From Plotosus lineatus (Eukaryota; Chordata; Actinopteri; Siluriformes; Plotosidae), in assembly GCA_024760905.1 (NCBI GenBank), contig CM045746.1, positions 11,890,466 to 11,954,465 on the forward strand: a stretch of DNA of 64,000 nt, written 5' to 3'. How positions within the stretch are numbered: position 1 is the first letter of the stretch; every line of letters starts with the position of its first letter. The notes beneath the pieces are model-generated. The model did no database searches. It had not been told where the DNA came from and saw only the letters and a program-made list of their open reading frames with translations. The position numbers and the translations under genes were made by a program. This document shows positions 27,946-38,200 of the stretch, piece by piece.

Positions 27946-30569
27946 GGGGTATGGATCCCATACATTAAGATTCCTAAACCTGTTTTCACTTGCTAAAGCC
28001 ATAAAATCTAGCTTGAGACTGATGTCTGCAGTGTGATCCTTGCTTTCATGGGCAATCCTACATTTGGGCATTGTGTGTGTGTGCCCTGTTCTTTTATCCA
28101 AACAAAAACAAAAAAGAAGTGCAAAAGACAAGAAACAAAAGAAAATATGTTTGCTATAATCCTTCAAAGAGGACTGCGTCAAAAAGAAAGGTACATTCAG
28201 AGGAAATTTTCTTCCCTAAGGAAATCGTCGAGCAAGAACCGGATCAAAAACAGTTAATTAAAGAACACCGTTCATCACTGTGGGTCAGGCCTCGATTGCA
28301 AAGGCACGTCGAAAAGAAAAAGAAAAAGAAAACATGCACGTGAGGCCTGCGATCTTTTTTGCTTTTAAGGCTAGACAGGATCTTATACAAGAAACAAAAA
28401 TATTATTGGGGGGGGGGGGGGATTAAAAATTACCTCAGTGCTTGAGGCTTCAACCAATTGTTCTCCAACCTGTTTTTGTGCGTGTGTGTGTGTTAAGACA
28501 CGTTTCCTATTTCCTCCGGCGACAGCCTTGTCAGCTTGGAATCATTGGACTGGAAATGCCAACACATGATTCACCCCTGTTCTCGCAACACGATCACACA
28601 TCTGGAGTAAGCAAATAGTTGTTCTTGTAGGGAAACAGCTACAATTCATGAAAACGCCACAGCAACAAGCAGAAAGACGCCAGGCCAGGCGACTCCACCT
28701 AGGAGCCTATATTTTCCTAGAGGATGCATGGATTCATAATACATCCTCTTAATACAGCAGGTAGCACTTGTACTATACTCACACCTCTATCCAGCATATT
28801 TATCTCATGATTATCTTCAGAAAGCATCTAGTGCAGGCAGACTTTAAGCAGCGCGCGCGCACACACACACACACACGACTCGTCTCTCAGGTACTCAAAC
28901 TTCAACGACTGTGGTGTGGTGTGCTATTTGAGAGAGAGAGAGAGAGCTGTAATAAGATGGCTTGCTGATTCTGAAAGTAAACAGTTTCTGTAGATGCTTC
29001 TACCTGAACATCCTGACCACAGGAGGCGGAAGCATGCACGTGTGGGTGCAAGACAATGTGTGTGAAATAGAACTGCTGCGGGCAACAACTGTGCAGCAAC
29101 TCGTCTCATAATGTTTGGCAAGCCGAAGCAGCAGTACAGCTGCACTTTATACACGTTAAAAAAAAACATGAAGGAGGGAAAGTGCTTTACATATAAAGTT
29201 TTCTTTTTTAAAACACAAATCTCCCCACATTACTAATTCTAACCTTGCGAGGAACTTCTCTGGCGGGCCGAGCAGCTTTGAATGTGGAAAAAGTACAAGA
29301 TGACGACGAGGCCAACACATATTCTCCTCCTAATTATCATCGTATTTAACCACTACATAAGGCAGGGCGATATAGGAAAAATCTTATCACTTTTTCATAT
29401 TAGTCAATCTCCGTATGAATCAGAATATAAATCAAACCTTTGTTCCTGTAAAGCTTCAATGTTTGGTTGTATTCCTCTATGAAATGTGAGGACACCATAA
29501 ACTTAATTCTAGTATAAATTAAAATCATCATGATTAATCAACATAAACATTTATCACAATATATCGGATGATGCTCCACCAGTTTGGCACTGGTCCGAAG
29601 TACCCGATTGTCCAAAGTTTCCGATTCCATATATTTCAACGATTACGTCAAAAAACTTTTACTTAAGCACACTATGTAATCTGCAAATGTAAATACAGTA
29701 AAACCTCCGCTGACGAACGCTTAAGCTCACGAACTTTTCGCCTCAAGAACATTAAATTTGCGAGCATATAGTCTGCTGACGAACTAGTTTTCGGCGGACG
29801 AACCAAACCACGCGGTCGAACAGCGCCACGGTGGCGGCCACGAGAAGCTGACGCACGCTCACGGCGTCCCAGTTCGTCACCCCCTTTCTTTGAGTGCGGA
29901 CGTGGTTTGTGTTTGATAGACATTTTGGACCATACTGAGTGTACTTTTGCTATTATGGGACCGAAAAAGACCCCACCACAGGCGGAGATCATTGAAAAAC
30001 ACGAACGAGGTGTGCGTTTGTGTGACTTCGTGTCCCAGTACGCTAAGTCTACCATTGCTCCCATCCTTAAGAACAAGGAAGCTATTAAGGGTGCGTGTGT
30101 GGCTAAGGGTGTTTCCAAACAGTAGGCGTTTCCAAACACTCCTTCCAAACAGTAAGTCCCTCCCTCCCTCCTCCTCCCACTCCATTCCATCAAGCCATCA
30201 ACTACCATCACAAAGGTAAATAAAACGACTTTATTATACAGTACAGTTTATTTCTTTAATTACAATACAATAGCACATTTATTATACATAAAATAAGGTA
30301 TATTTTTATGTAGTTTTAAGGCTTATTTAGTAGAAAATTATGTTTTATGGGGACCTGGGAACGGATTATTCTCATTTTAATGGTTTCTTATGGGAAATAA
30401 ATGTTCGGAAGACGAACTTTTCGCCTTACACACACTTTCTGGGAACCAATTATGTTCGTGAGCTGAGGTATCACTGTACTGTACATCACAAGATCAGGGG
30501 TCAGGAAACTTTTTGACTAAGAGAGCCAAAAAAGACATTTTAAAATCTAATTCTCTGGGAGCCATATAC

Positions 30570-30639
<70 letters not shown>

Positions 30640-33600
30640 AAATATCAGGGGTCGGGAACCTATGGCTCACGAGCCAGATGTGGCCGTTTTGATGACTGTA
30701 TATGGCTCTCAGATAAATCAGGTGGCCTTTCTTAACAGAATAACGAATACATAATTTCACCATCATGTAAATAAAGATACAAAAAAGCCATCAAGTAAAA
30801 CAAAAACAGATCAATCTCATGCATTTAAATCTATACAGTCATCCCTTGAATATCGCAGCTAATGTAGACTAGACCTGGCCGCGATATTCGAAAAAAACGC
30901 AAAGTAGGTACGCCCCTCTCATTTCTACCATGTTGCGTCTATACAATACAAGAAGTGTATATTAAACGTTACACAGTTATATGCATATGCAGGCCTCGAT
31001 TTTTTCAAAAGTTTGCACAACCTATTTTTTGTTCACGGGTAAATCGTTCCGGTAATCTATAGTTCGTTGCCTGAAATTTCAAGTTCTAAAAGAATCAAAC
31101 ATTTGGATTTTTCACAGAGAAAGACCACTATTACATGTAACTGGAAATGAGGAACAAAATAGTGATAAGTTAGCAACAATGAAAAATCTTTAATGAAGTC
31201 AAAAATGACAAATTCAATGTCATACATAAAATAAAACAATTTTACTGAATTTGATTTATTTAAAGAACTTTAAATTTAATAATATTGAAATCAAAAAACG
31301 CAAATATTAATACAATCCAAGTCAGTCTATTCCTGATAGCATTCTGCATATCGACTACTCACTAGATATAAAATATAATACTGCTAATACAAAATATAAT
31401 ATCGCAATGTCTAATTGAACTTGCTATTGCAAACAATGCAGATCAAATAGCTCTGAGAAAAAACTCAAGTACAATAAAAATAGAAATAGAACCTTAATCT
31501 AATACAATAAAAACACAAACATTTTAACAACTATAGCACCAAACTGTGATCACTGTGTAACCAATTTAAAATTGAGGTATTTTTGGACACTGGCATAATG
31601 GAGTATTATAAAAATACTACTATGAAGAGATTAAAAGTAACTAAACTATAATGACTATCTGTTCTGCTTGTATGGACATTCAAGAGTCCTCCATGGTGAC
31701 ATCATCATCATCAGTTGAATCGGACTCCATGTCCTGCTCGGACTCAGAATCTGAACTGATAAGACTATTTCGAAATCATCTTTAAAAGAATATTTTTAAA
31801 ATGTTTTTTCATGAACCACTCCTGCGGATTCAGCCGTTAACGCTAACGTTACTAGGCAAACTTACTAGGTTAGTAAAGTCGGAGACAATTTACGGCAATT
31901 CAGCCATTTGCGGCATTACCAGTTTACGACATGCTAGGACTGTAAACCCTCTGTTTGCTATTAATACGGCTTCTATAACTGCCCTAACACGTGAAGACTC
32001 ACAACATCAGTTTCAAGACCACTCGCTTTTATTAATACTTCCGGTTCCGTACATAAATGAACTCCGACTTCTGCCGAAACTAAACGTTCCGTTCATGACG
32101 ACACGACAAGGACCGTATGCTTTATATATGCAAACTATTGAAGTTTTATTATAGTTTTTATCTTTCTTGGAGAAGTCTACAATTTGTGCCGACTGCGAAC
32201 GTCCACACGTTTTTTTTTTTCTATTTTACTAGAAAATGGGTGTTCCGAGTTGTCGAAGTTTGTTTGTTGTGAACTCTGATATTAACTTCCTACGTGACCG
32301 TATTGTCCTTCGGGTGTTTTAATAAAGTGCCGACCAAACGATCGGTCGCCTGAATTTTCGAGGCTTGCATATGTAAATACTGTAATATATTAATATTTAA
32401 ATAGAATTTATGTATAAATACTTTAAGTACTGTACTCACCTCTGACAATAGCTCTTCTCCGACGTGCAGGACGTTCACAAACACTAAGATCACAAAAAAT
32501 TCCGCGGGAATGTGCGAGGCAACAGCGTCACTCCTCTAAGCCAATCAGCTTGCGAGATTGAGTTGAGTGGGCGGGAGGCAACAGCGTCACGCATCTAAGC
32601 CAATCAGCTTCCAAGATCGAGTTGGTGAGCGGTCCCTGCCTGAGCTGGGGAGGAGGGGCACTTCAGTCTGTTGTTTGGAAACAACAGACGCAGCCTGCCT
32701 TGACTCCCTGCCTTCTGCTTGCTTACATGCGAGTTTCAGCGTGAATTTAGATTTTTTTTTGAATATTTATTTTATTTTTTATTAAAATACCGGGATGTAC
32801 CAAGACCACGATGCTCAAATCACGAAGTGACATGGGATGACTGTACATCTATTTTCAATGCCACATCACTGTGGCGCAGCAAAGAGCCAATCCTTTCTGT
32901 ACGCCAGTATGTGGGCGGGTCCGATACCTTCAAACTCTAATTTTATAGTATTATAACAGCCACAGACTGCGCGTGTTGTTTTTAAGTAAAGAAATACATT
33001 TCCCTCGGTTTGATTTTCTCATTTCCACGAAGCCAAGCACAGCTGGCAAGCAAACACAAATGGACAGACATGGAAAAACTTCCAACCCGCAGAGCAGCTG
33101 ATTGCCAAAACTTGGGACGCGCTTCCTGTCACAAACAATGCAGCGTGTAAGTCCAATAAAATTAGAGTTTCAAGGTATTGGACCCACCCACACACAGAAA
33201 GGATTGGCTCTCCGCTTCGAGCCACAGTGACGTGGCATTGAAAATAGATGAATAGATTTAAATGCGCGAAATTTCTTCAAGCCAGTCCAGTCATCTGGCG
33301 GTCACTTTCGGAAACAACGGCCCGTGTCCGGATGATCCGGACTAGTTGAAAGCTACAGATTTTGTCCATTGCATCCAAAATACGCTAAAGCGAAGTCCGT
33401 AAAACCGAGGCATGAGTGTATTCAATTATCTGGTAGTATGAATCGTGATAATTACCGATATATCACCCATCCCTATCTTCACACCTGGCCATATGTTACA
33501 AATCCTTATACAATAGAGAGCAAACACTTGTAAAATCCTTCTCTGAGACGGTTCAGCACATCACCTTACACTGAGTGGCATGTGCTATCCACCCCTTATG

Positions 33601-35181
33601 CATACACTTGCTCAAAGACACTTATAATTTAAAATTGGACGATTAAACGGATCTCACTCTTGATTATTTTTTTAAAAGACAAAGATATAATGCAAACACT
33701 AAGTTTTATATTACGATAGCAACAGAAACAACATACAGATAGCAACAAACATTTCTTACATTTAACTATTTTTTTAATTTATGATTGGACAGTGGCATTC
33801 TGACATAGTAGAGTGTACGTCACTTCCATTAAGACTCAGATCCCTTTTTTGCTCTCTAGAATCATCAGCATTACAAACTCGCAATTTGAATGCAGCAGAT
33901 CAACACAAACAATACAACTGAAGCCTACATTGGGTGTGAGCTGTTTTATAAATTTTAAATGAAGTTTCTTGTATGTTTCCAGGAAGCACTGAAGGAATTT
34001 CTTCTCAGCAGAATCTCACTCACACTGAATTATTTATATACATTACATTTCATTGTATGGATTCATATCTAGTGGATGTCCTGTGATTTTTTTTTTTGCG
34101 CCTAATTGTTAAACAATTTTCCGCTTATTTTTAACAATAAATGTTTATATGCCCTGAAAGTGTTTGGGCTTAAACATATTTCAGTTTTCTCGTCATTGTG
34201 ATCAAAGATGCGGTCATAAATCGGCACCGCTATAATAAATAAAGGCTTGGAGCAGCATTAGTTTTTCACATGTCACATGACCTGGCTTCGAGGGAAATCT
34301 GCACAATAAATCATGACATCAAATATTTCATGATTCCATCTTGAGAAAAAAAAAAAAAAAAAGTCAAACTGGACCACAGCTGATGCCTACAGACAGTTCC
34401 AATCCCGTCATTTGGTCGATTTACTTCAAGCACTATAATTAGAAGAAAAAGAAAAAAAAAAACAATCCAGAATGTTCTTTAAAGCTGCATACTCAGTTTT
34501 CCTCTTCGACCTTCAGTGTGTCTTTGACAAACATTACCATAACACTCTGCAGGTTTCAAATCACCACAGTAGATTAAAGTCGACACTTCACCACTTGCAC
34601 CATGTGCTATAAAAAAAATCTGCCTTGTTTAGTAAATTAGGTTTCATGAAAGAACCTGTGTGACGTAGCCTTTCAGGGCCTAGAATTCACACCTGCCACT
34701 CGCCAAGCAGCAGTAACAAAATTCACTGGAGAATGCGATAAAATGAAATCACCATGGCGACTGGCTGAAATACAAAAACATACATTGCTTCTTGCTTGCT
34801 TTCACATTTCCGATCACAGTGTAGCTAAGTTTGTCATATCAGCGCCCCAAGATGAACTTTGTCCCCTGCTGGAGCTGTGTGTGTGGCCTCACAGTCTCCG
34901 TTGACCTCTAACCAAATCTGTCCGCTGTAAAAAGGTGGCTCTTAATAAACGAAACCATTGCATGGCTTTGAGCTAAAGATAAAGTCTGTGGCTATGAGCT
35001 GAAACTGTTTCATTGCAGACAGAAGCTAAAAACAAACAAGTGTGCACACGCAATGGCTAAAAGATAATTCAACGCCAGTGCCAATATACAGATAAGAGGA
35101 GAGATTTCATAACATTTAAAACATCAACTAATGAGTGGTTAGTAATACAGTGTATCCTGATCTAATAAGGACTGTGTGTAC

Positions 35182-35213
<32 letters not shown>

Positions 35214-38200
35214 AATGAATCACGATAGAGTATCACAACGCTCCTCAGCTTGATAGTTAACGTCAATCATATGACGCACAATCATTTGTTGGATTCCATA
35301 CATAACAGCAAATTGCACAATTCCAAGCAAACAATCCATTTACTCAGAAAGCCACACTAGTTACAGGATGTCCAGAAAACAATTTTCAGTGCTAAACCAA
35401 AACCTGCAAATAAGTCCACAGAGAAGAAACTTAATGCTCAATAGATCTTTGCTTTATATTTGTATTGTGACAATCAAGCCAAAAATCAAGCAATTTAAGA
35501 ATGAAAACAATTTCTGAATTCATTGAGAAGAAATATTTTGGTTGGAGTGACATAAAGAAGAAAGCTAAAACAAACCTCAATCATAAAATGTGTGCATTTG
35601 CAAAATCTTAGACCAATAGCTGCAATTTTAAAGATTTTATAGGTGGATATTTAAAAACTGAGTCTCAGAATGATAACATTTTCACAACACAAGCCCTTCA
35701 ATAAATAGCCGGAATCTATCAAAATCGTATACTTATACATGTTTACCTGGGACTCAATGGCATCCTCATTCTGAGACTCAGTTTTCAAATAACTGCACAT
35801 AAAATTATTAAATAGAAGCTATTAGTCTCAAATTTTTGTCAGGTAAAGAAATACTTTTCATTTTCTGAACTGCTCAATCCTAATTAGGGACATGGGAAGA
35901 CTAATGCCCATCTCAGCCAACTCTAGGCGAGAGCAGAGTACACCCTGGATAGCTCACCAGGCCATCACAGTGTAGAAACACTCTGCTGGCTATGCAGCTA
36001 GTCTTGACAAAAGTCAGCAATGGTTATTTTACATGAACCTCACACCATAGACAATGAGAGACATGGCCAGCCTTTGATAACCCAGTTAGCTGCACTGCAA
36101 AAGTGGCAACGTGGTGATAGTGGGGCTTGAACGCCAGACCATGGGATCAGTAATCCAGCACCTTCCTACCAGGTCACCACTGCACCAGGAAATAAATTAA
36201 TTGTTGCCAATTCCCAACATTATTTTGAATACATTTGTTGCTCTGTAATTTAATATTACAGATAAATTACCCTGTAATTTCCAAAAAAAGCCCGAATGCC
36301 AAAAAGTTCCAGCAGCTGTTGATCTTTGCCTTTACTTTTCAAAAACACTTTGTTTATTTAAAAAAAGGGGAAAGAACCCATAACCTGATTGAAACCAAAG
36401 AGGAAGGTACATTTCCAGAGGAAGGACTGAGGATTTGATTGAGGTTAAATGCTTATTACACCTTATGTAATCATTTTTTCATTATGCAGTTTGCTGATAT
36501 TCAATCCAGAGCATCATAAACACCATCCTCAATCTGTCATTCTCTAAATCTTGAAGTTTGAATCAGTGAATGTTAGCACTTACTCACCATCCTGCCTTAT
36601 TCCTCTTTCGAACCATAACAATAACTGTCGCCATGCTTATGATTAGGCATTATTTCATTCTTAGACCAGACTGATATTATTGAAACCTAATCAAGTCTTG
36701 ATGACCAATCAGATTTACTCCGTTTTGAGGCATAGTTAAAGGTACATGAGGAACGAACTGGGAGAAACGGCCTCGGAATGCGAGATTAGATCCAAAGTTT
36801 TGAATTATTTATATCTTGAGTTCCCATGTTCACAAAACTCCGGCCCCAAAACTTCATGCAGTCCAACTGGAGTTAGCATTCACTAGTCAGCTTGACATCA
36901 AACCCATGTGATCAGCCTGGCAGACTTTGGTGTCATATCTGACAAGGTGGTGGTGTGTGTTTTGTGTGTGTGTGTGTTTGGGGGGGTTTGTTTCAAATTC
37001 TCTGGCTTTGGCTCTGATTTGAAGAATAAACAGGGTAGGCTACAATTAATATAATCTAGGCAGGGGTGGAATTTAGCAAAAATAAACTACTGGCCAAAAG
37101 GATGAGTGAAATCTTGAATCTACTAGTCCTCCTTCATATTTATTGGTCAGCAACACATCATCCTGTTCGCTAATTGGAATTTATAAAGTGACCAGTAGGA
37201 TGACTTGTTGGCTAACTTCTTTCGTCACACAGACTTTTTACTTGCCATGGGCCAGCGAACTCGTGTGAATCCCCCCCCCATCAAAATCAAAGATTTATGG
37301 ATGTGGTGACCAAAGAGGAGGAGATTTATGGATGTGGTGAAGGAGAGCAAGAAGAGATGATGCAGAGGATAGGGTGTGAGTTGGAGGCAGACGATTTGCT
37401 GTGGCGACCCCTGAAGGGAACAGCCGAAAGAAGAAGAGATTAGACCACTGCACACTTGTAAATAATCGGCTTCCAACACACAAACACTCTTCAAGCTAGT
37501 CAAGTATGGCAGCCATTGTTGTGGTTAGTCATGTGACCAGTACCCAGATGTCCCACTTCCAGAACGCTAACTTGCATCTAATACCAGTGCAAAGATTGTC
37601 ATGGTTTCACTGTTGTGCAGAAACAATTATGCCAAGCAAATTTAACGATATAAACATGCAACTACTACTTCTCCTGGCTGTTCCCTTCAGGGGTCGCCAC
37701 AGCAAATGATCTGCCTCCATCTCTCCCTATCCTCTGCATCTTCTACTCTTACTCCAACAACCTTCATGTCCGCCTTCACCACATCCATAAATCTTCTCTT
37801 TGGTATAAACATGCAACTACTGATTTCTGAAAACATAATGAGCTTTGGAGGTGTGTCTATGATATGACTGACAGGAGGCCAGTTAAAATATAAACAGACA
37901 ATCCAGAATTTATCCAAAGTAGTGTTTTCCTCCCACACGGCTAGTGCAAAACAATGGTTCATATTATTGTTTGTAGTTCTGCTTTCTAATACTTTACTGC
38001 ACATTATTTATGCTGGCAAGACCTTTAAACAATTAACCGCATTGTGTAGGTTACTGACGTCACTCTTTTCATTTAGAATAGTCTCAAGGCCTGGCATCCC
38101 AGTTTCTCAAAGCCTTGTTTTTTTTGTTTTTTTTTTCTTTCAAGCTCAATGATCTCATACCATCATTTGCAACCCAAATCTACTGCTGTGTTGGAAATCC

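Larger units (their letters stand above)
22717..29690. other. rapgef2 intron 1, central part, no host exon seen
   Basis: Seven kilobases with little recognisable transposon content apart from a SINE-like copy near 25900-26125. Simple repeats include (CT)n 25004-25032, CA/TA tracts 26518-26672 and (TG)n 27907-27942. Short ORFs show no family features. The 23-24.7 kb and 26.7-28 kb parts look single-copy and could hold conserved non-coding sequence, which I cannot test here. Confidence 0.5.

Noticed and set aside
29672..30211. 179-aa minus-strand ORF across the Tigger element
   Set aside because: Antisense of the Tigger transposase start and terminal repeat.
31801..32154. 117-aa plus-strand ORF in the hAT-like element
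   Set aside because: No family features, opposite in strand to the acidic tail; probably a chance open frame in a non-autonomous element.
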